A DNA stretch of 64,000 nt from Cercospora beticola. Taxonomy: Eukaryota > Ascomycota > Dothideomycetes > Mycosphaerellales > Mycosphaerellaceae. A model generated the notes under the pieces. The model searched no databases. It had not been told where the DNA came from and saw only the letters and a list, made by a program, of their open reading frames with translations. The stretch covers positions 2,212,001-2,276,000 of the forward strand of contig NC_088943.1 of assembly GCF_033473495.1 (NCBI RefSeq). The letters are read 5' to 3'. Positions 23,637-33,858 of the stretch are shown in pieces; the first letter of the stretch is position 1, and each line of letters begins with the position of its first letter. Position numbers and translations under genes: made by a program.

Positions 23637-24290
23637 CGTGCCCACACCTGCGAGATGGAAATTTCAAAGACAGTGCAAAAGAAAGGTGAGGTCGTCCAAA
23701 GCCGTTTCATGTCCAGATTTTCCAAGTTCTCGAACGATCTGATCTTACTTCATGGGGAGCCGAACATTTGCGGCGCAATCGCAAGGATGGCCACTGTACA
23801 TGAAGCGATAAGTCTGGGATCGCCGACCTCGAGCACGAAGTGACACGAGCGGAAGGAACCATATGCCAAGGTTTCAGGTTTGAGGCTTTGGCCAATAGCA
23901 GGGATCTCTGGCATTTTGTGTGACATTTGCGAGATAGTTCGACTATTCGTGTTGGTAGGCGAGCCGAACGAGGGAATTGCACTTGGATGTAGCCGATTAG
24001 GTCCAACTTGAGGCACCACAAAAGGTCAACCAACGCGAGTAATCGTGCATCTCACCGAAGACCCGCCAACTCTAACTTCCAACTCAGCGGTCTAGAGGTT
24101 GATCTCGATTCTTCGGTAAGCTCAACGAGCCAAACGCAAGAGTCGAAGTGCCACGGCATCTTTGCAATTGAACAGTGATGCATGACGTTGAACATAAGCA
24201 GAATTCTAAGCAACTGCCAAGTCAAGCAAGCCAACTACAAGAGCCGCCGAACATTCAGAAACCGGGGAGAAGTACCTCGAAGAAGGCAGC
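23637..24290. other. Intergenic region, no gene seen
   Basis: Upstream of the ACP-TE gene. I looked here for an extra exon carrying upstream PKS domains (product template, acyltransferase, ketosynthase) in the minus-strand frames and found none; stops are frequent. Confidence 0.5.
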
Positions 24291-25148
24291 CTACAACTTG
24301 CCCCCTCCTTCTCCACCAGACGCCGGATGCGGCCACGAAAACCTGATATTCTCATCCTCGAGACCTTTTAAGACAATCCCGATAGCCCCATTCTTGACCA
24401 ACCACTCCAACCGATGATCTCTATACTCTCTCCTCCTCCCACTTCCCTTCTTCCACGCATCAGGGCCCATCTTCTTCATCAACGGCGCCGCAGCTTCCAC
24501 TTCCGCATAAGTCTTCTTCACACACTCAATCCCACTAATTCTCTCATGCCAAAGCTGTAACTTCGACCCTTTCACAGGCCCCAACCCATTAATAACACTC
24601 CGATTCAAAATCGGCGCAACACAAAAGTCCGCATAACCAATCCCTTCACCACCATTAAAGAACTTCTTCTCCCCAATTTTACTTTCGAGCCAAGCTAGAA
24701 TTTGACCCGTCTGCTCTTTCGCAGCAGCGACAAGGCGCTCAGCTTCAGAGCCCTCGGCCCTCTTGAACCAATTGATCTCCCCCATAGCCCAATTAATCGC
24801 TTCATAATGCGTATCGCAAAGTTCTTCGATCATCCTCGCTTCGGCGCGAGCTTTCGGATCACGGGGAAGCATACTGGGAGATTCTGGGAAAGCTTCTTCG
24901 AGGTACATCATGATGGCCGTGGAATCGAAGAGCTTGAACTCTTCACCTCCGCTTCCACTCTTGACAACGAGAGCGGGAACTTCCATGCGTGGGCCTGCGG
25001 AGAGGAAGGAGGAATTGGGCTCGCCGGAGCCTAGGTTCGGTGGGGTTTCCTTTTCAAAGGGAAGATCTTTGAAGCGCAGTGCCATACGGATCTTTTGGGC
25101 GTAGGAGGACATGGGGTGGTCCCAGAGGAAGAGGTTGGGGGAAGACAT
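24291..25148 (-). CDS. Glutathione S-transferase-like protein
   Basis: A 285-residue single-exon protein. The N-terminal thioredoxin-like domain starts at once (NLFLWDHPMSSYAQKIRMAL), with a Ser-Ser-Tyr patch where GSTs bind glutathione, a cis-Pro segment (RMEVPALVV) and the DSTAIMMYLEE motif that contacts the gamma-glutamyl group. An all-helical C-terminal domain follows (about residues 100-230, with GYADFCVAPIL). The last 50 residues (KKGSGRRREYRDHRLEWLV...) extend beyond the usual GST length of about 220-240. This type of fungal GST conjugates or isomerises small electrophiles in the cytosol; substrate unknown. The start is the ATG directly before the beta-1 strand. Confidence 0.88.
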   Translation of the reverse strand: MSSPNLFLWDHPMSSYAQKIRMALRFKDLPFEKETPPNLGSGEPNSSFLSAGPRMEVPALVVKSGSGGEEFKLFDSTAIMMYLEEAFPESPSMLPRDPKARAEARMIEELCDTHYEAINWAMGEINWFKRAEGSEAERLVAAAKEQTGQILAWLESKIGEKKFFNGGEGIGYADFCVAPILNRSVINGLGPVKGSKLQLWHERISGIECVKKTYAEVEAAAPLMKKMGPDAWKKGSGRRREYRDHRLEWLVKNGAIGIVLKGLEDENIRFSWPHPASGGEGGGKL

Positions 25149-25877
25149 TGTAGCTGTCTGGATTTTGCGTCAAAATGATTGATGGGATTGCTCGACGGTC
25201 CTCTGCTGACTGGTACAGCAACGAGATGACTCAGTTCTTGATCTTGGAACGTGCTTGAATGTCGCTTGTCGACTAAATGTTTGTAGTAGGTGGACTGAGT
25301 AGGTCTGAGGATGCCGCTCGCTCCAGAGAAAACTTTGCTTGCAAGCGTTACTGTTCTCCGCTTGGCCAAGGTGTTTCTTGAGTACGCGGTATAAATGACA
25401 TTCGAAGTAGAAAATCGAAGCAGTTGAGAGGGTCGAAATGAAGTCGGCTAAAAGGTGAGCTCCAAATAGCTTCAGGACGTTAGCGTCGGCTCTCAATACT
25501 CGACCCCACTTGCCAAAGGGCGTTCTCCATCGCTTGGAAGCAGTTTCCGTGCTGACCAACATTGTCGCATCGAAAGAGGATCTGAGGATCTGGTGAGCGT
25601 GCTGATAAGAGCGGCACATGAAACGGCCTTTTGGTTGGTGGGCTGTATAATATTATCTACACGAGTATAAGTTCTCGACTACGCCCGACCCGCGAAGATG
25701 TTCTGGAGATCATGAGTTCGCGTAGAGTGAGCAATGTGTGAAGCCCAGGTCGAGCAATAAGCGTGTTGCCGCGATGATGCAGAGCCCGCCTTGCGCAGCC
25801 AATAGCCTCGTTGGTTTTGGCCCGAAGAAGTCCTGGTAGGCGTGAATGCATTGAGTCTTGACGTTTGATGCTCTCTT
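25149..25877. other. Intergenic region, no gene seen
   Basis: GST promoter and the 3' flank of the RRP9 gene. Only short ORFs without sense were seen. Confidence 0.4.
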
Positions 25878-27689
25878 TCAGTCAAATCCACCAAAGTCGC
25901 CTCCATCCTCCTCGCCACCGGCCTCTGCACTATCCGCAGACTCTTCGCTGTTCAGCACTTTCCTGGGCACTTCAAAGAGCACACAGTAGTTCTTGCCATC
26001 CTCTTGGACCTTCCAGCTGCCCAGTCTATGCTCCTTACCCACAGCCGCGATGACCAGAACACCATTCTTGGCTCTCTCGCCGCGGTCCGCAATCGCCAAG
26101 TCATTGACGATGCCAGAAACCACGCCATTCTTTTCCGTTCCATCGGTCACAGCTTGTAGAGCACTTTTCGAAAGCGCAGCTGAGCTTAATCCGAATTCGT
26201 CAAGCAAGTTTTCGACAGAACTCTCCACGCAGGCCACTCTTCCCAAAGGTTCGATCCGTCTCTTATCTTGACTGAGCCGCCATACTCGTACATAACCATC
26301 CCAGGATCCAGATACAAATACATCGGAGAAGGGTATCGCTCGTAATGCCGTGATCCATCGTGGTTGGGGTTTCGTCGTTGCTTCTTCTGATGGCACCTCT
26401 TCTGCGCTCACTTCTGACAGGGGCAGGGGCGGGTCCATTCCGTGTGCAAGCGGGTACACGTGAACAGGCTTCTTCTTGTGGACATTCCATAGTGCTAGTG
26501 AGCCATTGTCCGAGCCTGTCACAAATGTATCATTATCCAGACACGCCACGCGGTCCATTGAGCCTTCGTGTGGCATTTCGTAGTCCTCGCCAACATCAAT
26601 CCCGCTGTCGTTGTCCTTTGCTTTTTGTTGCGACTGCTTGGGCGCTCCGCCTCCTCTGAACACCAATTGACTTTCCTCGACCACTTTCCATAATCGCGCT
26701 GTCCTGTCTCTTGCTCCCACGGTAACACACTTCTCCTGTGCCAGTGCTGACACATCTGCCACCTCTTCTTGATGCCCAAACAACGTCTCGACGTACGTCA
26801 ATTCGTCCAGACTCCAGATCTTAACCGTCCGATCGCGACTCGCGCTGAAGAGCTGATTTGTGCCCCGCCGAAACGACAAGCTGTCAATTGAGTCGCGATG
26901 GCAATTCTGGTAATAGAATGTCTTCAGCGGCTTGAGCGTCGCCGCATCCCACACAATCAACTTCTTGTCCAGCCCACCCGTCGCCACGAACTTGCCATCC
27001 TGACTCGCTGCCACACAACGAATGGCTTTGTTATGCTGCTCCATCCCCTTGGTCTTCTCGCCAAACCTCTTGTTCACAGCAAGTAATTTTGGCTTCCTAC
27101 TCCTCTTCTTCTCTCCCTCCTCTTCCTCCTCAACCACCTCCGGCAGCTTCCACTTCGCCAATACACAATCTTTGCCAACCGTATACGCCACGCCATCCTT
27201 TTCACAAACCGCCACGCTTGTCACACTCTTCTGGTGAAACCTCCACTGCGTCCTCTCGGCACGCGACCACTCAAAATCGCCACTAATCCAGCGATATATC
27301 CTCCCTTTTGACTCCGCTGTGTCCTCTTTCAACCTCTCTCCCATCCGTCTCGCCAGATTCTCCTTATCAATGTCCGCAGCATCAAAACCCGCCTCATCGA
27401 GAATTTCCTTCTGCGTGTTGGCAAGGTATTGCTCCGCCAGGCGGATCCGCTTAGAAGCGACATCCTCATTTTCGTCATCGCTAGATTCTTCATCGGCGCT
27501 GTGCACGTCTAGCGCGCGATTGCGAGAAGACTGGTGTTCGTCGTCGTCTTCATCATCGGAGCCGGAGATGGATTCGTCGCGGATTTTTCGTGGTTTGGAA
27601 GAGGGCGCTTTCGAGGATTTTGCGGGAGCGGAGTCTTGAGCTCTTTTTCGCTTCTTTTGCGAAGCGGGCAGGGTGAAGAAGGACGACAT
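25878..27689 (-). CDS. RRP9: U3 snoRNP WD40 protein RRP9 (U3-55K)
   Basis: A 603-residue intronless protein. The ATG at 27689 (MSSFFTLPASQKKRKR) opens a basic, then acidic (SDDEDDDE) nuclear-type N-terminus. The family-specific segment before the propeller is present: LAEQYLANTQKEILDEAGFDA, then GRIYRW and the FHQKSVTSVAV entry to the first WD repeat. At least six WD blades follow, with clear Trp-Asp or variant ends (KLIVWDA, TVKIWSL, TARLWKV, SLALWNV, YVRVWRL). RRP9 binds box B/C of U3 snoRNA and is required for early pre-rRNA cleavage in the nucleolus. The C-terminal tail is acidic and Gly-rich. A spacer in mid-propeller (GGGAPKQSQQKAKDNDSG) is longer than in yeast. Confidence 0.93.
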   Translation of the reverse strand: MSSFFTLPASQKKRKRAQDSAPAKSSKAPSSKPRKIRDESISGSDDEDDDEHQSSRNRALDVHSADEESSDDENEDVASKRIRLAEQYLANTQKEILDEAGFDAADIDKENLARRMGERLKEDTAESKGRIYRWISGDFEWSRAERTQWRFHQKSVTSVAVCEKDGVAYTVGKDCVLAKWKLPEVVEEEEEGEKKRSRKPKLLAVNKRFGEKTKGMEQHNKAIRCVAASQDGKFVATGGLDKKLIVWDAATLKPLKTFYYQNCHRDSIDSLSFRRGTNQLFSASRDRTVKIWSLDELTYVETLFGHQEEVADVSALAQEKCVTVGARDRTARLWKVVEESQLVFRGGGAPKQSQQKAKDNDSGIDVGEDYEMPHEGSMDRVACLDNDTFVTGSDNGSLALWNVHKKKPVHVYPLAHGMDPPLPLSEVSAEEVPSEEATTKPQPRWITALRAIPFSDVFVSGSWDGYVRVWRLSQDKRRIEPLGRVACVESSVENLLDEFGLSSAALSKSALQAVTDGTEKNGVVSGIVNDLAIADRGERAKNGVLVIAAVGKEHRLGSWKVQEDGKNYCVLFEVPRKVLNSEESADSAEAGGEEDGGDFGGFD

Positions 27690-27928
27690 GGTGGGTGTGG
27701 ACAGACGAGCGGCCAGTGAGCGAGCAGTTCTACAATTTTTGAGACGAAAGTTGCTGGAAGCTGTCGGCTCGGATGAATGTTTTACCGAAGCAGATTCGAC
27801 CGAGAACTCTGCCTTCTCCTCCGTGACTGCTGCAACATAAGGCATCACGCCTGTCGAAATGGAAAGAACGGAGCGAAAGAAACCAGCTGTCTGCGATTGA
27901 AGCTGAGCTGTTACTTATTGCTCTGCTA

Positions 27929-29666
27929 CTAGAATGCCTCCAACGCGCCCTGCCCAGAAATGCCCCAAACTTCTACAGGCTTGATGATGGGCTTATACCC
28001 GCCCAGCGACTTCGCAGGAACCCAATTACCATGAATCTGAGCCTTGACATGCAATGGCAACTGCACGATCGCCACGGGAGTCTCGAAAGTCTTAGTGTCC
28101 AACACCACCACATCACAGCGATTAGCCTTTCGCCTCTCCACCAATGCGATTACCCATCCATCACCCTCTGGTGCGTCGTCTGTTCGCGGAACGAAGATTG
28201 GTTCTTGCACAAGCGAATCGTCTCCTGCATAGAACCAGCGAGTTTCGCCAGTTTTGTTGCTGTGCATTGCAATGCCGTTGAGCCCATGGAAGACGTTCTT
28301 TCCGCCATCCGACTTCTTGGGAATGAAGGCGTTCATCCAGACGATATCGTACTTGGAGCTCATGAATCGCTCATCAATGCGCGGAAACTCAGATGGGACG
28401 TCGAGAATGATTTGAGGATCCTCGAGAGCGGCGCGATCGGGCTGCGTGGGGTCGATCTTCCAACGAACGTAGTCGGCTTTAGTGTCTGCGGCTGGCATGC
28501 GAGGGTTCTCCTCGTCAGGAGGGAAGAACGGGAAGGCGTTGTCGTGGACACGGCAGCTTTCAATGAAGATGAGGCCATCCTCTTCCCATGCTGCGGCTGT
28601 GTGAATCGGCATGCAGTTCTTCCAGTCGTATGAGCGCACCTCCTTCGACTGCCAGCCGGAAGCTTTGGGAGTTGCGGCATCGCGAGGGACTGCGATCAGC
28701 GTGAGACCTCTACTATAGTCGTAGGCCCAATGATGGCCGCCTTTCTGCATCCGGGCAACGTTTGCCTCGAACGGCCAAACGAACAGAATGAGCCAGTTGG
28801 GAGTAATGGCGCAGTCGTGGATGAATCCCGGCGTCTCGTGTGGATCCTGAAGCCAGAATTCGTTCTTAATCTTGCCGGCCCGGTCGATGGAATAAGTCAC
28901 AATATCTCTGGTTCCGAGGCCCTTGGCTTCATAACCGAATACTACAAGTTCGTCCTTGTATGGATCGTACTTTGGGTGTGCCGTGAAAGTCTTGGCTTTG
29001 ATCTGCTTGAAAGGGTCGTAACATCTCGTTTCCAGAGTAATGGGGTCCACACCATATGGTAAGGCGACTTCCTTCAGTGCCAGCAAATGCTCGGCCCAGT
29101 ACACAAGGTTGGTATTGGCTGTCGAATCGACAGCGGCTCTGCAAAGCATTACTATTTGGGGATGCTGACGACGGTTCAGTGGATACAAACCTCACGCATG
29201 GATGATGGGAGTGCGGGTTCCTATACAACCCGAAAAGCGCTTTGTTGGCCTTTCGCTCGAGTTTGTACCTCTCTGTTTCGATATATCTGGTTTTCATGTC
29301 GACCCGGCCATTGTGGAACTGGAAGACCGAGATGTTACCGTCTCCATCGATGGGAACGTTGTCTGGATGCGGGGGAACGAATGGATCGCACATGACACGA
29401 TAGAAGTTGCCATCGATGGCCTTCGGCACCTCGCCAAGGACGACCAAGTCCTCGACTTCACCCTCCAGCCGGCAAGGTGAGCTTCCTCCAGCAAGATCGA
29501 TAGCGACTGGCCAGTTCGATTTCAGACCATAGTTCCCGTCCGTTGCTTCGGGCGCTGCAGTGGAAATAGGAGGTACGTCTGGTGCTCGCAGCTCTGCGGC
29601 TGCTTGCTGAACCTGAGGGGGCTGAGTCTGAGGCTCGACTGTGGTAGTCTGAGTGCTTGTAGCCAT
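27929..29666 (-). CDS. Carotenoid-cleavage / lignostilbene-type dioxygenase
   Basis: Two exons, 29191-29666 and 27929-29138, give 561 residues. The 52-bp intron uses a GTTTGT donor and a GCAG acceptor; this pairing keeps the family sequence ...VRAAVDSTANTN, while the nearer GTGAGG donor breaks the frame. The seven-bladed propeller of the RPE65/CCD family is evident: GNFYRVMCDPFVPPH, NTNLVYWAEHLLALKE, and four iron-ligand histidines in FTAHPKYDP, GFIHDCAIT, PIHTAAAWEEDG and QIHGNWVP. The N-terminal 45 residues are Thr/Gln/Pro-rich and disordered, without a signal peptide. The enzyme cleaves a double bond of a carotenoid, retinoid or stilbene with O2; substrate not predictable. It is divergent from the C2H2+Zn2Cys6 regulator at 30262 across about 600 bp. 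Confidence 0.92.
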
Positions 29667-30261
29667 CTTGAATACTCAGTGTCGCTTTAATCTGGTGAGG
29701 AAATGGAACAGTTCGTCAAAGTACCTCCATGCCGCCTGCGAACAGGCAACTTTTATGTGTCGCACAGCATCGTTGATCTGCGCCGGCAATCTCCTTGCCC
29801 CGCATCGTTCGCCAGGTGTACTTCAAGTCTACATTCTGGACGTCGAATCAGGAGCTTCGTGATGTTCGGCTTACCCATGTGCCTGAGAGGAGGTATACTC
29901 GGACAAACACCACATCCTCCGGAGAAATCCACAACGCCCCGGAAAACGCTCACATTGACCACAAACCTGGTCAGGTATCTCCAATTGCCGTTGCAATAAG
30001 GTTTTGTGAGCATGTACCTCTGCCTCTTTCGCCCTGGTCGTGTTTGCTAGTGCCTAGGACAAGAGTTGGAGATTGAAGTGCAGCCACGGCTCTTGCCAAA
30101 GGCGGCAGCTGACTCAGCAAGCGCGACTTCCCAGACCTCAAAGTCGCACCCGTCATCTCGCTTCTATCCTCACACCATCGCCGTTCGCTGCTTGCAGTCC
30201 CAACGGTCTACGCATACCGGACAGACAGCGATCGGATGGAAAAGGACAGTATGCCCACCTC
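29667..30261. promoter_or_regulatory. Shared upstream region of dioxygenase and C2H2/Zn2Cys6 regulator
   Basis: About 600 bp between two divergent starts, so both promoters must lie here. I see no definite operator. Short ORFs on both strands are not credible genes. Confidence 0.35.
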
Positions 30262-32340
30262 ATGGCGGACATACGCGCCTCCAGTCGACGCCGTACGCAA
30301 TCACTGACCCGACACTTCCTTCAAAGCGCCCTAATGCTAGCAGCTCCCACCTCGTCGATGAATTGGTGTAGTTTCTGCAATCGAAAATACTCCCGTCGGT
30401 AAGTCATTCGACCTCAAGCGTCACAACTAGACTTACAAATTCCAGAGACGCACTACAACGGCACCAAACAACCTGTCCCAAGCGGGGAAACCAACCTTTG
30501 ACGAAAGGCGTTCGATCACGAGGCAGGAATCGTCATTCGTGTGAGAACGTATGTATACAACCTGTTCCTCCAAATGATTGTCTGATCTTTGCAGTGTGCC
30601 AAGAAGAAGCTGTATTGTGATGGCGGCTCGCCATGCGGCACTTGCGCTGGCAAACACGTGAGCTGCTCGAATGCAGTGACTGACAGCGCAGCGACCTCAA
30701 GAAGCGCCTCTCGTGATCGTGAATCAAGAGTGCAAAGCCAGTTTTCGACTTCCTTTCTTCTTCGTGACGGCGAAGAAGAAGTCTTCTCGTCCAGGTTCAA
30801 CTTTCCCCGTCCGCCTTCCAGAGATACTGCCGAGAGTCAGTCTGGAGATATTGCAGACTCAATGGAATTCGAATTCGACTTCAACGCAAGCATCTTTGGG
30901 CCTGCATTCTTCGAATCTGAGATCTGGCCCACTGCGGATGTGCTTGTGTCTGGCAGCGAACGTGGAACCACACCGACTCCGCACCTCGACGTGTACGGCG
31001 TAGCTGACCATCTTGATCGTCTTTCAAGTATCACTTTCGCGCTATCAGAGTATACCAGTCCAGATGGATCTGCATTGTCGACTTCTGACACTTTGACAAA
31101 CTTGCAGCAAGTCTTCAGTCAAGCCAGAGTGGTGAAGCACATCGAGGACTATTTCCGAGGCTGGCATCGCAACTGCCCCGTAATTCACAGGCCTTCGTTC
31201 AGGATCAGCGAGGTTGATGACGTACTTCTGGTCGGGGTGATCCTGCTCGGAGCCATGTATTCAACAAGTCAGAAGGAGCGCAGCATGGCAAGTATGATTA
31301 TGGCGTATGGCGAGGAATTCATTTTTCGTGCTGTGTCATCAGTCGCAAAAGGGAAACTTCAGAATCTTGGGGCGAACGGTGTCAATGAAGATTTCCAAAT
31401 TGTGCAGGCTGGATTCTGCATGGCTGTCGTTCAATTTTGGACCGGAGACGCAGAAGCAAAGCAACGGGCTATGACCACACGTTTTTTACAGGTCATCGAG
31501 GTGAGATTTGGAGTCAGCCCTGCAGTACAGAGGGTTGGTATTGATTTGTGCCCAGGCAGCCCACTGCATCGATATGTTCAAGGCAGCGCATCAGCTCGAC
31601 GACCGTATTAGCGAGCGGAAGTGGCTCCTGAAAGAGGCCAAAGTAAGGTGAGTTCGATCGTCTTCGGAGGAAATAACAACACATTTAATGCAAGAGCTGT
31701 AGGACAGCGGCGTGGCTCAGCCTGCTTGATTGCGCCTTCTTGTTCTTTCGTGGCATACCAACCCGAATCCTGACATCCGAGATCATGTACGGCCTGCCTT
31801 GTGTCGAGACAGTATTCGAAGCAGAACACCCTTTTGCCTTACCACAGTTTTCGTTCTGCAGAGCATTCAATTCACAAGAAGCATTCCAGCGGCTGTTCTT
31901 TCGGCAAGGATCTAATGACACCCGCATATTGGATCTGACAGTGCTAGACACTTTCATTCTGATACACAGTAAGACCCTCAACGCCTGTGCAGCTATCTTC
32001 TCTCTGACTGTTGCTCACTATAGTGCTGTATCGGTACACGAGTGACGTCTTATCCCTGTCGCTTTGCAGAGCTTTTTCGAGTGAGTCGGAGGCTTTCACT
32101 ACTGATATTCGATATGCGCTGGACACATGGCACAAATGCTGGAAGCACCTGAAGACACATGCACAGCAGCAGAACCAGTGGGATGGTATGGGCTTCTGGC
32201 GCAATGGTGACCAATACGAGACCGCTATTCGATTGCTACTGACCCAGTCAGGAGATCCTGAGCTGAGGCTACTTCTTGGCAGCCATGTCGACAGACTGGA
32301 TCTTCTCAAACGATTGACAATGAAGCGACCGCCCGTATGA
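30262..32340 (+). CDS. Transcription factor with C2H2-type and Zn2Cys6 fingers
   Basis: Six exons: 30262-30398, 30446-30548, 30595-31500, 31556-31647, 31703-31968 and 32024-32340, giving 606 residues. A single C2H2-type finger (C36, C39, H52, C56; last ligand Cys) is split by intron 1. A Zn2Cys6 cluster (C78, C81, C88, C94, C97, C104) is split by intron 2 between its first two cysteines. The rest looks like the helical fungal-specific transcription-factor domain (DYFRGWHRNCPVIHRPSF, GVILLGAMYS). This finger combination recalls Cmr1/Pig1 melanin regulators, but those have two C2H2 fingers, and many other fungal factors share the layout. The ATG at 30262 is the first in frame with a short leader; MNWCSF at residue 33 is an alternative start. 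Target genes unknown. Confidence 0.85.
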
Positions 32341-32625
32341 CAAGGCATGAGGTCGCAAAATAGTATGTGCTCCATCAACCATTCACAAAGACACCTTGGA
32401 CAGCTGAAAATGGTAAAAAGTGGGGCACGGACCCTATTCACGAAGCAACAATTGTGGTTCGGGCAACATCGCTCAACTCTAAATTTCACGCAGCGACAGA
32501 ATCGAAAAAAACACAGCTACTCGAAGCACTGCCTTGACAGTTTGAATATTATCAGATTGGCTGAGTGCTGATTTTGACGACAGGCAGTGGGACACAAAGG
32601 CGCGACAAAGAGAGAGAAATTCAAG

Positions 32626-33501
32626 ATGCCAAAGACAAGCGCCAACAAAGAGAGGAGTGCGGCAAAGAAGCTGGGTTCTGCTGGCAACACTTCCGACGTC
32701 CGCAAGCGGAAAAGAGCAGGCAGCATCTCTGATGCGTCCACGCACAGCGACAGCAAGGACTCCAAACTCGAAGTCGCAAGCGCACAGCCTTCGCTAGCAC
32801 CGCGGAAGCGTGCTCGAGTCTCGCCACAGCCCAAGATGCCCACCGAAGGAAAGCAAAGAGCACGAAAGACGAAGCAGGACTGTTCCGAGGAACTTGTGGA
32901 CATGTCTGAATGGATGTCACCAAATTCGCAGGGCAATTCGAGCTCGATGTGGCGGCCCAAGAACAAAGCGCGAGAGGAAGAAATCGCGCTCGGTCCAAGT
33001 GTCTACGCAGCAGTCAAGGCTGAACGCGCCGCACGCAGATCACCAACGCCTCAGAGTCACGTCGATTCTGTCGATTCCAACGCTTCGAGTCGGCGCTCCC
33101 CAAAGGCTCAAAAACGAAATGCAGAAGAAGATGATGCCGCGCGGGAGGCGGAGAAGGCATCTGTTGCCGACAGGATTGCTGGAAGAGGGCTATTCGCCTC
33201 AGCCAAGGTTGGTCCTGAATTTACTGCGCTGCTCTCTGCTTACGGAATCTTGTGTCCGTTCAGGATGAGTAACGGCGAGGTTTATGATCCCGTCTCTGCC
33301 TGGCCGACCACGAGCACCACAGAACTCCGGAGTATCTCGTGCGCTTCGGCTTCTGCAGGCAGTCTCGTCATTGGCCAGATCCAGAAGGGCTATGAGGGAA
33401 TGCCGAGGACGCATCCGAATCCTGGGGCTTGGCGCACGTGGGAAGACGAAGTCGAGAAGGTTCACGTCGCACTGGACGATGTGGATGAGCTAAGCCTGTG
33501 A
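32626..33501 (+). CDS. Lysine-rich, probably nuclear hypothetical protein
   Basis: A 291-residue reading with no recognised family. The first 200 residues are disordered and strongly basic, with several nuclear-localisation-like clusters (RKRKRAG, RKRARV, KAQKRN). The last 90 residues are more globular and hydrophobic (FTALLSAYGILCPFRMSNGEVYDPV, SASAGSLVIGQIQ, HPNPGAWRTWEDEV) and could be a small domain. The ATG at 32626 is the first in frame; the open frame extends back to 32587 without one. The gene starts 285 bp after the regulator on the same strand. Codon use and the sustained frame support a real gene, but the function is unknown. Confidence 0.65.
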   Translation: MPKTSANKERSAAKKLGSAGNTSDVRKRKRAGSISDASTHSDSKDSKLEVASAQPSLAPRKRARVSPQPKMPTEGKQRARKTKQDCSEELVDMSEWMSPNSQGNSSSMWRPKNKAREEEIALGPSVYAAVKAERAARRSPTPQSHVDSVDSNASSRRSPKAQKRNAEEDDAAREAEKASVADRIAGRGLFASAKVGPEFTALLSAYGILCPFRMSNGEVYDPVSAWPTTSTTELRSISCASASAGSLVIGQIQKGYEGMPRTHPNPGAWRTWEDEVEKVHVALDDVDELSL

Positions 33502-33858
33502 GAGGTGTCTCGGCTCTTGACGTTACCTGGAGAATATTGTGGCAAGCTCCGCTGGTGCTGGTCTGAGCTTGATGACTGCACTGAAGCTTGGGGTCTTGGT
33601 GAAGAGATGCGGAAGCTAAGATCGATGAACGTGATTGAAACTCATGGAAGCGCATTGATTTCATCGCAAACATTTGATAGCACGATTGGTGCTACGGAAC
33701 TTTAGAAGAGCATAAGCTTGTCAACGGAAAATTAACAATTCGCATCAGGCGAGCGCGCTCGCAGGTCCTTCTCATGCGTCAGTACCCGGATCTATCCCAC
33801 GAACCTCGCCATAACCCAAGCCTCGTACATTCACCTCTTCCCCTTCTCCAAAGGCCCT
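33502..33858. other. Convergent intergenic region, no gene seen
   Basis: Lies between two convergent genes and should hold their 3' ends. A 66-codon plus ORF (33505-33705) has no visible merit. Confidence 0.4.

Noticed and set aside
23637..24033. Possible upstream PKS exons joined to the ACP-TE gene
   Set aside because: Minus-strand frames are full of stops; none resembles a product-template, AT or KS domain.
26195..26215. B-box-like GGTTCGATCC
   Set aside because: Lies inside the conserved RRP9 coding sequence; no A-box or cloverleaf.
33505..33705. A short ORF after the lysine-rich nuclear protein
   Set aside because: Only 66 codons in a convergent 3' region; most likely untranslated sequence.
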